Of a DNA stretch of 64,000 nucleotides, positions 20,219-34,091 are shown one piece after another. How positions within the stretch are numbered: position 1 is the first letter of the stretch; the number at the start of each line of letters is the position of its first letter. The translations under genes were made by a program, and so were the position numbers. The notes under the pieces are model-generated. The model saw nothing but the letters and a program-made list of their open reading frames with translations, was not told where the DNA came from and searched no databases. Source of the DNA: Granulicella sp. WH15 (GTDB lineage Bacteria; Acidobacteriota; Terriglobia; Terriglobales; Acidobacteriaceae). The stretch is taken from contig NZ_CP042596.1 in assembly GCF_009914315.1 (NCBI RefSeq), forward strand, positions 620,001-684,000, in the 5' to 3' direction.

Positions 20219-22039
20219 ATGAGCCTTCCGCCGAGCCTAGCGAATACCACGACCACCCCGAAGTTCTCCTCCACCCCCGACCTGAAGAGCCGGTCTGTCG
20301 CCTATTTTTCGATGGAGATCGCGCTCTCCCCAACGCTGCCGACCTACTCGGGCGGCCTGGGGATGCTGGCCGGGGACACGCTGCGCTCGGCCGCGGACAC
20401 GGGCGCGCCGATGCTGGCAGTCTCGCTGGTCCATCGGCGGGGGTACTTCAAGCAGCATCTGGATGCGAACGGGCAGCAGACCGAGGAGGACGTCTCCTGG
20501 ACGCCCGAGACCATGCTGCCCAGTGCCGAGCAGGTGGTCACGATCACCATGCAGGGCCGCACTGTGAAGGTGCAGGCGTGGCGGTTTGACGTGGTGGGCG
20601 TGGCCGGACACGTGATCCCGGTCTTTCTGCTCGACACCGATATTGAAGGCAACGATCCCTTTGACCGCAAGCTCACCGACCACCTGTATGGCGGCGATAC
20701 GTACTATCGGCTCTGTCAGGAGACGGTGCTGGGGATCGGCGGCGCGGAGCTGCTGGCGGCGCTGGGCTGCGAGTTGAAGGTCTATCACATGAACGAGGGG
20801 CACGCGTCGCTGCTGTCGCTCTCGCTGCTGGAGACGCAGGTGGAGAGCCGCACCGGCAGCAAGTCGCTGATGGCGGCGACCGAGGAGGATCGGCTGGCGG
20901 TGGCTCGGCGCTGCGTCTTTACGACGCATACGCCGGTTCCGGCGGGGCACGACCAGTTCGGCCTGGACCAGATGTACGCGGTGCTGGGTGATGAGCGGAG
21001 CAAGGCGCTGGAGCGTTTTGGCGGGCTGCACAACAACCTGCTGAACATGACCTATGTGGCGCTGCGCTTCTCGCGTTGGGTGAATGGCGTGGCCATGCAG
21101 CACGGCAAGGTCTCGCAGGCGATGTTCCCCGACTATCACGTGGAGTCGATTACGAACGGCGTGCATGCGGCGACGTGGATGGCGCAGCCGTTGCAGGAGC
21201 TGCTGGACAAGGAGATTCCGCGTTGGCGTCACGATAACCAGTACTTCCGTTCGGTGTACGGGGTGACTCCGGCGAAGATCGCCAACTGCCATCGCCTCAC
21301 CAAGCGGAAGCTTCTGGAGCTGATCGCCGAGCGGACGGGCGAGTTTCTGGACGAGCGGGTGTTGACGCTGGGCTTTGCCCGGCGCGTGGCGACCTACAAG
21401 AGGGCCAATCTGCTGCTCGAAGACCCGAAGCGGCTGGCCAAGCTGGCAAACAAGATCGGCGGGTTGCAGATTATCTACGCGGGCAAGGCTCATCCGGCCG
21501 ACGCGGCGGGCAAGGGGCTGATCCGCGAGGTCTTCGAGTTGGCGGGGAAGATCAACACGAACTCGCTGCGGATTCTGTATCTCGAAAACTACGACTGGGA
21601 GCTGGGCGCGAAGCTGACGCAGGGCGTGGACGTGTGGGTGAACACGCCGCGGCGTCCGTATGAGGCCTCGGGTACCAGCGGGATGAAGGCTGCGCTGAAC
21701 GGTGTGCCGTCGCTGAGCATTCTCGACGGCTGGTGGATCGAGGGCTGCGCGGAGGACGTGACGGGCTGGGCTATCGACGACGGCGACAACGATGAGGCGG
21801 AGGCGGGGAGCTTGTACGAGAAGCTCGAGCAGCGCGTGGCTCCGCTGTATCAGAGGCCGAACGCGTGGGCGCGGATGCAGCAGCACTGCATTGCGATGAA
21901 CGGCAGCTTCTTCAACACGGACCGGATGCTGGGGCAGTACTTCGCGAATGCTTACTTTCCGCAGGAGCAACCGACGTATGCGACCCCGGCGATTGAGGCG
22001 GAGGTAGAGGCAGAAACACCAGTCGCTGCCGCCATCTAG
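20219..22039 (+). CDS. glgP: Alpha-glucan (glycogen/starch) phosphorylase, short form
   Basis: The 606-residue GT35 enzyme releases glucose-1-phosphate from glycogen or maltodextrin. The N-terminus has VAYFSMEIALSPTLPTYSGG and the catalytic core has YHMNEGHAS and ITNGVHAATW. The phosphate/PLP region has GFARRVATYKRANLL and the PLP-lysine segment EASGTSGMKAALNG. Length fits the short TIGR02094-type phosphorylases rather than the roughly 800-residue GlgP/MalP type. A GAGGAA site precedes the ATG. A strong bidirectional terminator follows. Confidence 0.92.
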   Translation: MSLPPSLANTTTTPKFSSTPDLKSRSVAYFSMEIALSPTLPTYSGGLGMLAGDTLRSAADTGAPMLAVSLVHRRGYFKQHLDANGQQTEEDVSWTPETMLPSAEQVVTITMQGRTVKVQAWRFDVVGVAGHVIPVFLLDTDIEGNDPFDRKLTDHLYGGDTYYRLCQETVLGIGGAELLAALGCELKVYHMNEGHASLLSLSLLETQVESRTGSKSLMAATEEDRLAVARRCVFTTHTPVPAGHDQFGLDQMYAVLGDERSKALERFGGLHNNLLNMTYVALRFSRWVNGVAMQHGKVSQAMFPDYHVESITNGVHAATWMAQPLQELLDKEIPRWRHDNQYFRSVYGVTPAKIANCHRLTKRKLLELIAERTGEFLDERVLTLGFARRVATYKRANLLLEDPKRLAKLANKIGGLQIIYAGKAHPADAAGKGLIREVFELAGKINTNSLRILYLENYDWELGAKLTQGVDVWVNTPRRPYEASGTSGMKAALNGVPSLSILDGWWIEGCAEDVTGWAIDDGDNDEAEAGSLYEKLEQRVAPLYQRPNAWARMQQHCIAMNGSFFNTDRMLGQYFANAYFPQEQPTYATPAIEAEVEAETPVAAAI

Positions 22040-22210
22040 GGGGTACTTCGTACGGTTCTCGGGGCGGTATGGGTGAGTCATTGGCATGGGGCCTCCCGCT
22101 GGTCGGCACAGCGAACATTGTTTGCTTCCGACCAACGGGAGGACCATGCGAAGCTCTAAAAAGGCGTGCAAACGCCCGCCCCGCGCGTAGCGGGCCTGTC
22201 CGGCAGAACG
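22040..22210. repeat. Family-1 intergenic repeat, full copy
   Basis: The GTACTTCGTACGGTTCTCGG outer arm begins within a few bases of the glgP stop. Inner arms CCTCCCGCTGGTCGG and CCGACCAACGGGAGG follow, then AAAAAGGCGTGCAAACGCCC. Confidence 0.85.
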
Positions 22211-22216
22211 AGTCTT

Positions 22217-22272
22217 TCCACAATAGAAAAGCCGCTGTCTCGTTTTAGAGACAGCGGCTTTTCTATTGTGGA
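22217..22272. terminator. Bidirectional terminator between glgP and the RND pump gene
   Basis: A perfect 25-bp inverted repeat (22217-22241 and 22248-22272) with core GCCGCTGTCTC/GAGACAGCGGC encloses a 6-nt loop. The outer part is A/T-rich on both sides. It sits between two convergent genes, 3 bp from the stop of the minus-strand gene. Confidence 0.9.
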
Positions 22273-22274
22273 GT

Positions 22275-25766
<3,492 letters not shown>

Positions 25767-25994
25767 GGTGTCTCTCCGCTTGCGGGACGGCTCTGGGCTG
25801 CCCGTAAGCCTTGCTTCCGGATATCGCATCCGGATCGTGCTGTCAGGAGATTCGCTCCGGCGTCCTGCCTCCGGGCAAATCTCCTGACGTTGCTACGGTC
25901 TTGCTGCCGGGGCTGCGCCCCTGTGTTCTTACTGCTTCGACGAGCTGAAAGCTGCGTCGGTTAGTGAAGGTCTGTTCCTGAGGCGCGGGCCGGT

Positions 25995-28900
25995 TTAGTC
26001 TCCGGCCGCGTGCGTGTGCTGCTCGTGCTCATGCGCGTGCTTGTGGAACTCCGCGTCGGCTTCCTGGGTGTGCAGATACTTGCGGCCGATGCGGTCGAAG
26101 AAGAGGTAGACGACCGGCGTGGTGAAGAGCGTGAGCACCTGCGAGACGATGAGGCCGCCGACGATGGAGATGCCGAGGGGCCTGCGCAGCTCGCTGCCGG
26201 TGCCGGTACCGAGAGCCAGAGGAACGCCGCCGAGGAGCGCGGCCATCGTGGTCATCATGATGGGCCGGAAGCGCAGCAGGCAGGCCTGGTAGATGGCCTC
26301 GATGGGCTCCATGCCGTGTTCGCGCTCGGCTTCGAGGGCGAAGTCGATCATCATGATGGCGTTCTTCTTCACGATACCGATCAGCAGGATGATGCCGATC
26401 AGCGCGATGACCGAGAGGTCCACGTGGAAGACCATGAGGGCCAGGATGGCGCCCACACCGGCCGAGGGCAGCGTGGAGAGGATCGTGATGGGGTGGATGT
26501 AGCTCTCATAGAGCACGCCCAGCACGATGTAGACGACGATGAGCGCGGCCAGGATGAGCAGCGGCTCGTTCGAGAGAGAGGCCTGGAAGGCGGCGGCCGA
26601 ACCCTGGAACTTGGCGTTGACGCTGGCCGGTGGGTTCAGCTTGGCCTTCACCGAGTTGACCAGCTCGACCGCGTCGCCGATGGACTTGCCGGCGGCGAGG
26701 TTGAACGAGATGGTGGAGCTGGGGAACTGGCCCTGGTGGTTGACCGCGAGCGAGGCCTGGCGCTGCTCGAAGTGGGTGAAGGTCGAGAGCGGCACCTGGG
26801 TTCCGTTCGAGCTTTTCACGTAGATATTGTCGAGTGAGGAGGGATTGCGCTGGAACTTCTCGGCGACCTCCAGCACGACGTGGTACTGGTTCAACTGCGT
26901 GAACATCGTCGAGACCTGGCGCTGGCCGAAGGCATCGTCGAGGGTGTCGTCGATGTTCTGCGGCGTGATGCCGAGGCGGCTGGCGGTGTCGCGGTCGATG
27001 ACCAGGTGGGCCTCGAGTCCGGCGAGCTGCTGGTCGCTGCCCACGTCGATGACGACGTCCTTATGCTTGGCCAGCTCGTCGACGAGCGCCGCGGTCCAGT
27101 AGTTCAGCTCCTTGGCGTCGGCGTCCTCGATGGAGTACTGGTACTGGGTGCGGGAGACGCGGTCTTCGACCGTGAGGTCCTGTAGCGGCTGGAGGAAGCA
27201 CTGGATGCCGTCGACCGCGTCGACTTTGGGCTGCAACCGCCGGATGACGGCGATGGCGTCGCTCGAGCGATCCTCGCGGTCCTTCAGGTTGATCTGGATG
27301 CGGCCGCTGTTGAGCGTGGTGTCGGTGCCGTCGATGCCGATGAAGGACGAGATGCTGAGCACGTCGGGGTCTTGCAGGATGACCTTGGCGAGCTGCTGCT
27401 GGCGCGTGCTCATGGCGTCGAAGCTGATGGTCTCGGGGGCCTCGGTGATGGCCAGCAGGACGCCGGTATCCTGCACAGGGAAGAAGCCCTTGGGCACGAT
27501 GACGTAGAGGTAGAGCGTGAGGACGAAGGTGGCGACCGTGACCAGCAGGGTGATGCGCTGGTGCCTGAGCACCCAGCGGACGCCGGTGCCGTACTTGGCG
27601 ATGGTCCACTCGAAGAACTCTTCGCTCTTGCGGTAGAAGATGCCCTGCTCGCTGGCCGGTTTGTGGCGCAGCAGCTTGGCCGCCATCATCGGGGTCAGGG
27701 TGAGGGAGACGACAGCCGAGACGAGAATCGTGACCGAGAGGGTGACGGCGAACTCGCGGAAGAGGCGGCCTACGATATCGCCCATGAAGAGCAGCGGGAT
27801 GAGCACGGCGATGAGCGAGACCGTGAGCGAGAGGATGGTGAAGCCGATCTGCTCGGAGCCCTTGAGCGCGGCATCGAGAGGCGTGTCGCCCATCTCGAGG
27901 TAGCGGTCGATGTTCTCGATCATGACGATGGCGTCGTCGACGACGAAGCCGGTGGAGATGGTGAGGGCCATCAGGCTCAGGTTGTTGAGCGAGTAGCCGA
28001 GCAGGTACATGATGCCGAAGGTGCCGACGATCGAGAGCGGCACGGCGACCGACGGGATGATGGTCGCGGCCACCGACCGCAGGAAGAGGAAGATGACCAT
28101 GACCACCAGGGCGATGGTGAGGACGAGCTCGAACTGCACGTCCTTGACCGAGGCGCGGATGGTGTTGGTGCGGTCCGTCAGGACTTCGAGGTGTACGCTG
28201 GCCGGGAGCGACTGGCGCAGCGTGGGCAGAAGCGCCTGCACCTCGTTGACGACGCCGATGATGTTGGCACCGGGCTGGCGTTGGATATTGACGATGACGG
28301 CGGGCTTGAGCGAGAGGTTCGTGGCCGGGGTCTCGGAGGTCGCGGGCTGGGCGGAGGTGCCCATCCACGCGGCCTGGTAGAGATTCTCGGTGCTGTCAAC
28401 GGAGTTGGCGACGTCTTTGAGCCGCACGGGCGAGCCGTTGCGGTAGGCGATGATGACGTTGGAGTAGTCGACGCTGTTGAGGAGCTGATCGTTGGCCCCG
28501 ATGGTGTAGGCCTGGCGGGTTCCGGTCAGGTTGCCCTTGGCCTGGTCGACGTTGGCGGTGCCGAGGGCGGCGCGGACGTCCTCGAGCGAGAGGCCGTAAC
28601 CGGCGAGCGCGGTGGGGTTGGCCTGGATGCGGACGGCGGGCTTCTGGCCTCCGGCGATCGAGACGAGACCGACGCCCGAGAGCTGGGAGATCTTCTGCGC
28701 CAGGATGGTGTCGGCGAGGTCCTCGACCTTGCTGAGGGCGAGCGAGTCGCTGGTCAGCGCGAGGGTCAGGATGGGCGCGTCGGCGGGGTTCACCTTGCTG
28801 TAGATCGGCGGGTTAGGCAGATCGCTGGGCAGGTAGGTGAAGGCCGCGTTGATGGCCTCCTGCACGTCCTGCTGGGCGATGTCGATCGACTCGGAGAGCG

Positions 28901-29186
28901 AGAACTGCAGCGTGACGACGCTGCCGCCTCCGGAGCTGGTGGAGGTCATCTGGGTCAGGCCGGGGATCTGGCCGAACTGGCGCTCAAGCGGAGCCGTGAC
29001 CGAGCTGGCCATGACGTCCGGGCTGGCGCCGGGGTAGAAGGTCATGACCTGGATGATGGGGTAATCGACCTGGGGCAGAGCGGAGACGGGCAGTTGGAGA
29101 TAAGCGACGGCACCGGCAAGCAAAATGGCCACCATCAGAAGCGAGGTGGCCACCGGCCGGAGGATAAACGGCCTTGAGGGGCTCAT
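25995..29186 (-). CDS. RND efflux pump subunit (MdtB/MuxB-like)
   Basis: The 1063-residue RND transporter begins with the normal [19 protein letters not shown] start. It has helix [23 protein letters not shown] with the proton-relay Asp pair, and the C-terminal [28 protein letters not shown]. It ends in a His-rich tail ([16 protein letters not shown]). Its start overlaps the adaptor stop by 4 bp (ATGA), so translation is probably coupled. The tandem second pump follows after 228 bp, an arrangement like mdtBC/muxBC, where two different RND proteins form one trimer. Confidence 0.93.
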   Translation of the reverse strand: MSPSRPFILRPVATSLLMVAILLAGAVAYLQLPVSALPQVDYPIIQVMTFYPGASPDVMASSVTAPLERQFGQIPGLTQMTSTSSGGGSVVTLQFSLSESIDIAQQDVQEAINAAFTYLPSDLPNPPIYSKVNPADAPILTLALTSDSLALSKVEDLADTILAQKISQLSGVGLVSIAGGQKPAVRIQANPTALAGYGLSLEDVRAALGTANVDQAKGNLTGTRQAYTIGANDQLLNSVDYSNVIIAYRNGSPVRLKDVANSVDSTENLYQAAWMGTSAQPATSETPATNLSLKPAVIVNIQRQPGANIIGVVNEVQALLPTLRQSLPASVHLEVLTDRTNTIRASVKDVQFELVLTIALVVMVIFLFLRSVAATIIPSVAVPLSIVGTFGIMYLLGYSLNNLSLMALTISTGFVVDDAIVMIENIDRYLEMGDTPLDAALKGSEQIGFTILSLTVSLIAVLIPLLFMGDIVGRLFREFAVTLSVTILVSAVVSLTLTPMMAAKLLRHKPASEQGIFYRKSEEFFEWTIAKYGTGVRWVLRHQRITLLVTVATFVLTLYLYVIVPKGFFPVQDTGVLLAITEAPETISFDAMSTRQQQLAKVILQDPDVLSISSFIGIDGTDTTLNSGRIQINLKDREDRSSDAIAVIRRLQPKVDAVDGIQCFLQPLQDLTVEDRVSRTQYQYSIEDADAKELNYWTAALVDELAKHKDVVIDVGSDQQLAGLEAHLVIDRDTASRLGITPQNIDDTLDDAFGQRQVSTMFTQLNQYHVVLEVAEKFQRNPSSLDNIYVKSSNGTQVPLSTFTHFEQRQASLAVNHQGQFPSSTISFNLAAGKSIGDAVELVNSVKAKLNPPASVNAKFQGSAAAFQASLSNEPLLILAALIVVYIVLGVLYESYIHPITILSTLPSAGVGAILALMVFHVDLSVIALIGIILLIGIVKKNAIMMIDFALEAEREHGMEPIEAIYQACLLRFRPIMMTTMAALLGGVPLALGTGTGSELRRPLGISIVGGLIVSQVLTLFTTPVVYLFFDRIGRKYLHTQEADAEFHKHAHEHEQHTHAAGD

Positions 29187-30646
29187 GGTTTTTGTCCTTT
29201 GTGGCCCTTGCCGCGGCCATCGGTTGAAGCATCAGCATTGTCGGCGGCGTCGAGGCCCCGGGGCTTGTGCGAGGGCTTGCCGGGGTCGAGGGGCTGGGTG
29301 GAGGGGCCGTTCGCGGAGGCGGCGGTCTGCTTGGGGCTGACGTTGCTCTGCTCTTTCAGCTTCTCCTGGCCGTCGGTGACGACGTTGTCGCCCGCCTCCA
29401 GGCCACTCTTGAGGATGACCTGCGAGCCTTCGATCAGATCCACCACGACGGGCTGCACCTCGACGTGGAACTTGGGACGGCCGTGATTGTCGTCCTCGGC
29501 CTCGAAGTTGTGGCCGGAGACGGGCTTCAGCTTGGCCGCGGTCTCGGCGTCCATCTTGCCCGCGCCGGGCTTGACGACGTAGACGAAGGTGCCGTGAATG
29601 CCGTTCTGGATAGCCGAGGCCGGGATGACGAGGGCGTTCGGACGCTGCTGCAGCACGATGCGGACGTTGACGAACTGATTGGGGAAGAGGGCGTTGTCCT
29701 GATTGGCGTAGACGGCCTTGCCCTTGACGGTGCCGGTGGTGGTGTCGATGGTGTTGTCGATCGTGAGCAGCGAGCCGCTGGCAAGATGGGTGGTCTCAGA
29801 CCGGTCATAGGCCTCGACGGCGAGCTTGCTGCCCGCGCGCATCAGCTTGAGCACCTGCGGGAGCTGGTCTTCGGGCAGGGTGAAGATGACACTGATGGGC
29901 TGGAGCTGCGTGACCAGAATCAGGCCGGTGGCGTCGGCCGCATGGACGATGTTGCCGGGATCGACCTGGCGCAGACCGACCACGCCGTCGATGGGCGAGA
30001 GGATGCGGGTGTAGGTGACGTTGACCTGGGCGGCCTGGATGGCGGCGCGGTCGGCGTCGAGCGTGCCGGTGCTCTGGCCCGCGTTCGAGATCTGGGTCTG
30101 CTGGCTCTCCTTGGAGACGACTCCGGCCTGGTAGAGCGAGGTGTAGCGGCTGGCCTCGGCGGCGTTGTAGTTGGCGGCGGCCTGGTCCTTGGCGAGCTGG
30201 CCTACGGCCTGTGCGAGCGCGGCCTGGTAGGGGCGGGGGTCGATCTGGGCCAGAAGCTGGCCCTTGCGCACGGCCTGACCCTCGCGCACGTTGACGCTCA
30301 TCAGCTCGCCGTCGACGCGGCTCTTGACTGTGACCGAATAGTACGGCGTGACCGTGCCCAGGGCCGTCAGGTAGATCGGCATGGTCTTCTGGACGACCGC
30401 GGTCATCTGGACCGGGATGGGACGGTTGGCGGTGAAGACGGTCCGATCGGCCTCCACGGCCTGTTCCGCCTGGTTCTGGCGGATCTTCCATACGGCGAAG
30501 GCGGCGACGCCGACAAGCACAAGCACGATCAGCACGCGGCGCACGATGCCGCCGCCTGACTTGCCCTCGGGTTCAGGCTGCGATTTCTGCGGCTGGGACG
30601 CAGGCAAGGCGGCAGGATCGTGTGGAGTTGTTTCCAATAACGCCAT
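29183..30646 (-). CDS. RND efflux periplasmic adaptor (MdtA-like)
   Basis: The 487-residue membrane-fusion protein has one N-terminal membrane anchor ([18 protein letters not shown]). A barrel-sandwich/lipoyl half follows ([19 protein letters not shown]), then an alpha-hairpin with [23 protein letters not shown], and the second half-motif [11 protein letters not shown]. The C-terminus is a hydrophilic Pro/Gly/Lys tail of about 70 residues. It should link the two RND pumps to an outer-membrane channel; no TolC-type gene is in the window. It is the first gene of the operon. Confidence 0.92.
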   Translation of the reverse strand: MALLETTPHDPAALPASQPQKSQPEPEGKSGGGIVRRVLIVLVLVGVAAFAVWKIRQNQAEQAVEADRTVFTANRPIPVQMTAVVQKTMPIYLTALGTVTPYYSVTVKSRVDGELMSVNVREGQAVRKGQLLAQIDPRPYQAALAQAVGQLAKDQAAANYNAAEASRYTSLYQAGVVSKESQQTQISNAGQSTGTLDADRAAIQAAQVNVTYTRILSPIDGVVGLRQVDPGNIVHAADATGLILVTQLQPISVIFTLPEDQLPQVLKLMRAGSKLAVEAYDRSETTHLASGSLLTIDNTIDTTTGTVKGKAVYANQDNALFPNQFVNVRIVLQQRPNALVIPASAIQNGIHGTFVYVVKPGAGKMDAETAAKLKPVSGHNFEAEDDNHGRPKFHVEVQPVVVDLIEGSQVILKSGLEAGDNVVTDGQEKLKEQSNVSPKQTAASANGPSTQPLDPGKPSHKPRGLDAADNADASTDGRGKGHKGQKP

Positions 30647-30717
30647 AGGGATAATTCACCGTTCTCTGGCCTGGGGGCCGGAATCTTATTTTTTTGTCGC
30701 GAAGCTGTGTCTCAAAA

Positions 30718-30739
30718 TTACATCAGCTACGTATGTCAA
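30718..30739. promoter_or_regulatory. Possible operator/promoter element in the divergent efflux-UbiA gap
   Basis: An imperfect inverted repeat TTACAT...ATGTCAA surrounds TACGTA. On the minus strand it contains a perfect TTGACA hexamer, though no well-spaced -10 is evident. It lies between the divergently transcribed adaptor gene and the HAD-UbiA gene and could control either. This is a weak call. Confidence 0.25.
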
Positions 30740-30801
30740 TGGTATAGGTGAACTGACGAATCGACGGTAAAGAAGGTTTCATTTCAATTGGAGCCGGATG
30801 G

Positions 30802-32358
30802 ATGAAGAGGGTGGCGCGGAGCTTCCGGCTGCGCTACCCTCCAAAGGGGAGCAGACTATTGCTGGAAAAATCCGTTACATCGCTGACCGATAAGGGCTTC
30901 ACGACGACTCTACCCCTGTGTGTGGATCTTGACGGAACGCTGGTCAAGTCGGATACGCTGGTCGACTCTGTGCTGGTTCTGGCGAGGCAGCATCCGGAGC
31001 TTCTGCTACGGATTCCGGGCTGGCTGGCTCAGGGTAAGGCCGCTTTTAAGCAGCACGTTACCTCGGCGGTCGAGCTGGATGTCGAGCATCTGCCCTACAA
31101 TCAGCCGCTGCTGGAGTTCCTGACGGCCGAACACGCAGCCGGACGGCCGATCTACCTGGCGACCGCGGCCGACTCCACGCTGGCGCGCCGGGTGGCGTTG
31201 CACCTGGGTATCTTTTCGGGAGTGCTGGCGTCGGACGGCAAGCTGAACCTGGCCGGGGGCAATAAGCTGGCGGCGTTCCGGCAGGAGTTCGGCGACGAGT
31301 TCAGCTATATCGGCAACGCCACGCCGGACGGGCCGGTGCTGGCGGCCTGCAAGGAGCCTATGGTGGCCAATCCCACATCCGGTCTGCGCTCGGCGCTGGC
31401 CGGTTCGGGTACGGTTCCGATCCGGACCTTTGAGGACAGCAGCTCGACCCTGAAGGCGTGGCTGAAGGCCGTCCGGTTGCACCAGTGGGCTAAGAACGTC
31501 CTGATCTTTCTGCCGCTGCTGCTGGCGCACGTGCGCTCGCTGGGGCTGCTGGTCGCTGCTGCAATTGCGTTTTTGAGCTTCGGGCTGTGTGCCTCGGCCA
31601 CCTACATTGTCAACGATCTGCTGGACCTCGAGGCCGACCGGAAGCACCGCACCAAGCGGCGTCGGCCCTTTGCGGCGGGAAATCTTTCGGCTATTTCAGG
31701 CGTCGCCGTGGTGGCGCTGGGGCTGTTGGCGTCGCTGGCTCTAGCGCTGGGGCTGCCGTATATTCTGGCCGCCATCTCGCCGTCGGAGGCTCTGGGGTCT
31801 CCGTACAAGTTCGCGGCTTGGATGGGGATCTACCTGGTGACGACGCTGGCTTACTCGCTGCGACTGAAGCGGATGGTGCTGGTGGACGTGATCGTCCTCT
31901 CAGGGCTGTACACGATTCGGATCATGGCCGGATCGGCGGCGACCGGGGTTCCGGTCTCGACGTGGCTGGGCGGGTTCAGCGTGTTCTTCTTCCTGTCGCT
32001 GGCATTTGTGAAGCGCTTCGCGGAGTTGGAGAGCCTGCGCCTGCGGGATAAGGCTCCGGCGAATGGGCGCGGGTATCTGATCTCGGATCTCGAGCAGCTG
32101 CGCAGCTTCGGCACGGCTACGGCGCTGGCGTCGGTGGTGGTGTTTACCCAGTACATCTCGAACCTGAACTCGCGGCTCTACCTGCATCCGGGGCGGCTCT
32201 GGTTTATGGTGCCGGTGCTGCTGCTGTGGCTGTTGCAGCTTTGGCTGCTGGCTTCGCGGGGGCAGCTCGATGAAGACCCGGTGGTGTATGCGATTACGGA
32301 TAAGAAATCGCTGATGCTGGGCGTGCTGGTGGTGGCGGTGGTGTTGTCGGCGCTGTAG
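30802..32358 (+). CDS. HAD hydrolase domain fused to UbiA-family prenyltransferase
   Basis: The 518-residue protein has two parts. Residues 38-200 form a HAD phosphatase with the nucleophile motif VDLDGTLVKSD (Asp42, Asp44) and a later IGNATPDGP. Residues about 220-518 form a polytopic UbiA-type domain with NDLLDLEADRKH (from Asn271), the Mg/diphosphate motif. A second Asp-rich motif is less obvious. Membrane members of this group include decaprenyl-phosphate phosphoribosyltransferases, and HAD fusions could couple transfer to dephosphorylation. Substrate is unknown. It is divergent from the efflux operon. Confidence 0.85.
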   Translation: MKRVARSFRLRYPPKGSRLLLEKSVTSLTDKGFTTTLPLCVDLDGTLVKSDTLVDSVLVLARQHPELLLRIPGWLAQGKAAFKQHVTSAVELDVEHLPYNQPLLEFLTAEHAAGRPIYLATAADSTLARRVALHLGIFSGVLASDGKLNLAGGNKLAAFRQEFGDEFSYIGNATPDGPVLAACKEPMVANPTSGLRSALAGSGTVPIRTFEDSSSTLKAWLKAVRLHQWAKNVLIFLPLLLAHVRSLGLLVAAAIAFLSFGLCASATYIVNDLLDLEADRKHRTKRRRPFAAGNLSAISGVAVVALGLLASLALALGLPYILAAISPSEALGSPYKFAAWMGIYLVTTLAYSLRLKRMVLVDVIVLSGLYTIRIMAGSAATGVPVSTWLGGFSVFFFLSLAFVKRFAELESLRLRDKAPANGRGYLISDLEQLRSFGTATALASVVVFTQYISNLNSRLYLHPGRLWFMVPVLLLWLLQLWLLASRGQLDEDPVVYAITDKKSLMLGVLVVAVVLSAL

Positions 32359-32422
32359 GAAACACGCGCAGCGTCGAGAACCGCACGAAGTGCCGCCCGC
32401 CCGGCGTCAGGGCGCTTTTGTT
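32358..32422. repeat. Family-1 intergenic repeat, half copy
   Basis: CGCGCAGCGTCGAGAACCGC then ACGAAGTGCCGCCCGCCCGG starts directly at the stop codon of the HAD-UbiA gene. It matches the copies at 8621, 37323 and 44911. Confidence 0.8.
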
Positions 32423-32454
32423 CCTAAACGTGCCCCGAATCTGGGAGGACATGC

Positions 32455-32724
32455 CTAGCTCGCTTGCTTGTCCACCGCACCCAGATTCCTGAACTTGATC
32501 CAGCTAATGACAGATAAAAACGCAGCTACCAACGACGTGAGCAAGCAGGCCGGTATGTCGATGAAGGCCGAGTGAACATGCGTTATCAGGTGGTCGATGA
32601 TGACGCCCGCCACGCCCCAGCTCAAGATGGCAAGCACAAAATACTTCCAGAACTCTGCTCGTATCTGCGGTCGAGAGAGCGTCCGTCGTCTGCGTAGCTC
32701 TTCAGAGAATTGACTTGTCTGCAT
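32455..32724 (-). CDS. Small two-helix membrane protein of unknown function
   Basis: The 89-residue protein has a basic N-terminus (EELRRRRTLSRP) followed by two membrane helices (FVLAILSWGVAGVIIDHLI and PACLLTSLVAAFLSVISWI). Codon use is less GC-biased than in neighbours. It is isolated, convergent with the HAD-UbiA gene and flanked by repeats. No family is recognised. Confidence 0.55.
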   Translation of the reverse strand: MQTSQFSEELRRRRTLSRPQIRAEFWKYFVLAILSWGVAGVIIDHLITHVHSAFIDIPACLLTSLVAAFLSVISWIKFRNLGAVDKQAS

Positions 32725-32764
32725 GAACGTTACCCCTCAGTTTGAGCGGGAGGCTGCGTGATTA

Positions 32765-32914
32765 TAGTACTCCGCGGGCGTTTGCACGCCTTTTTATTGC
32801 TTCGCGTGGTCCTCCCGTCGGTCGGAAATAAACGATGCTCGCTGCCGACCAGCGGAAGGCCCTCAGAAGATCATCCTGTCCATGCCGCCCCGAGAACGGT
32901 ACGAAGTACTAAAC
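32765..32914. repeat. Family-1 intergenic repeat upstream of pheS
   Basis: Inner arms CCTCCCGTCGGTCGG and CCGACCAGCGGAAGG with outer GAGAACGGTACGAAGTAC end 10 bp before the pheS ATG. This copy therefore occupies the pheS leader rather than a 3' end. Confidence 0.8.
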
Positions 32915-32924
32915 TCTAAAGATC

Positions 32925-34046
32925 ATGCAAGACGTTATCTCTCAAGTGATTCCCCACCTCTCCGGCTACGACGAGCCGACGCTGGACACAGCCTTCAGCG
33001 TGCTCGCCGAAGAGGTGAGCGCGTCCGCCGCAGCATCGGCGGCCAACGACCCCGAAGCCTTCCGTCTGCTCTGGCTCGGACGCAAGCAGGGCCGCCTCAA
33101 GTCGATCAGCGAGACATGGCTGAAGGACGCGCCGCCAGAGGCCCGCAAGCCGCTCGGAATGCGCTTCAACCAGTTGAAGCAGCAGATTGAGGCCGTGCTC
33201 GACGCGCCGGTCGCGGCCAAGGCCGCTGTAGTGCAGGGAATCGACGTCTCCCTGCCCGGCACGGCGCATAAGCCGGGTATTCCGCATCCGCTGTTGACGA
33301 CGCTCGATGCCATCGTGACCGTCTTCCATCACCTGGGCTACTCCACGCGGCTCGGCCCGCAGGTCGAGAGCGATTTTTACAACTTCGAGGCGCTGAACTT
33401 TCCTCCGAACCACCCGGCCCGTGACACGCAGGACACGCTCCAGATCGCCGGGCAGGAGTCGAAGCCGGGGCGCGACCGGCTACTGATGCGGACCCACACC
33501 TCGCCCGTGCAGATACGCACGATGGTGGCCGAGCAACCGCCGCTGCGCATCGTCATCCCCGGCAAGGTGCACCGCAACGACGCCGCCGACGCCACGCACT
33601 CGCCGATCTTTCACCAGATCGAGGGGCTGTGCGTCGATACGAACATCACCTTCTCGGACCTGAAGGGGACGCTCGACCATGCTATGCGGGCGCTCTTCGG
33701 ATCGTCGGTGAAGACGCGGTTCTTCCCCAGCTTCTTCCCGTTCACGGAGCCTTCGGCCGATGTGCAGATCTCGTGCATCTTCTGCGGCGGCTCGGGCTGC
33801 CGCAAGTGCAAGCACTCGGGTTGGATCGAGCTGCTGGGCTGCGGCATGGTCGACCCGGCGGTCTTCGACGCGGTGACCGGCGAGCGGCGCAAGCTAGGCC
33901 GGGACGACGGCGCGTACGATCCGGCGAAGGTCAGCGGATTCGCCTTCGGCATGGGCGTCGAGCGGTTCGCGATGATCCTGCATGGGGTCTCGGATATCGG
34001 CCAGTTTTATTCGGGCGATATGCGCTTTTTGGAGCAGTTTTCATAA
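32925..34046 (+). CDS. pheS: Phenylalanine-tRNA ligase alpha subunit
   Basis: The 373-residue class II synthetase subunit has an N-terminal coiled-coil arm that contacts tRNA (about 1-100). The catalytic core follows, with motif 1 around HPLLTTLDAIVTVFHHLGY, motif 2 LRTHTSPVQIRTM and IVIPGKVHRNDAADATHSPIF, and motif 3 GFAFGMGVERFAMI. It charges tRNA-Phe as an alpha2beta2 enzyme with PheT, encoded 45 bp downstream. A CxxC pair around FCGGSGCRKCKHSGW is typical of some PheS proteins. Confidence 0.97.
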   Translation: MQDVISQVIPHLSGYDEPTLDTAFSVLAEEVSASAAASAANDPEAFRLLWLGRKQGRLKSISETWLKDAPPEARKPLGMRFNQLKQQIEAVLDAPVAAKAAVVQGIDVSLPGTAHKPGIPHPLLTTLDAIVTVFHHLGYSTRLGPQVESDFYNFEALNFPPNHPARDTQDTLQIAGQESKPGRDRLLMRTHTSPVQIRTMVAEQPPLRIVIPGKVHRNDAADATHSPIFHQIEGLCVDTNITFSDLKGTLDHAMRALFGSSVKTRFFPSFFPFTEPSADVQISCIFCGGSGCRKCKHSGWIELLGCGMVDPAVFDAVTGERRKLGRDDGAYDPAKVSGFAFGMGVERFAMILHGVSDIGQFYSGDMRFLEQFS

Positions 34047-34091
34047 CGAAGTGCCTCTGCTCCGGGCAGTTACACTGGAAAGCGTCAAACC

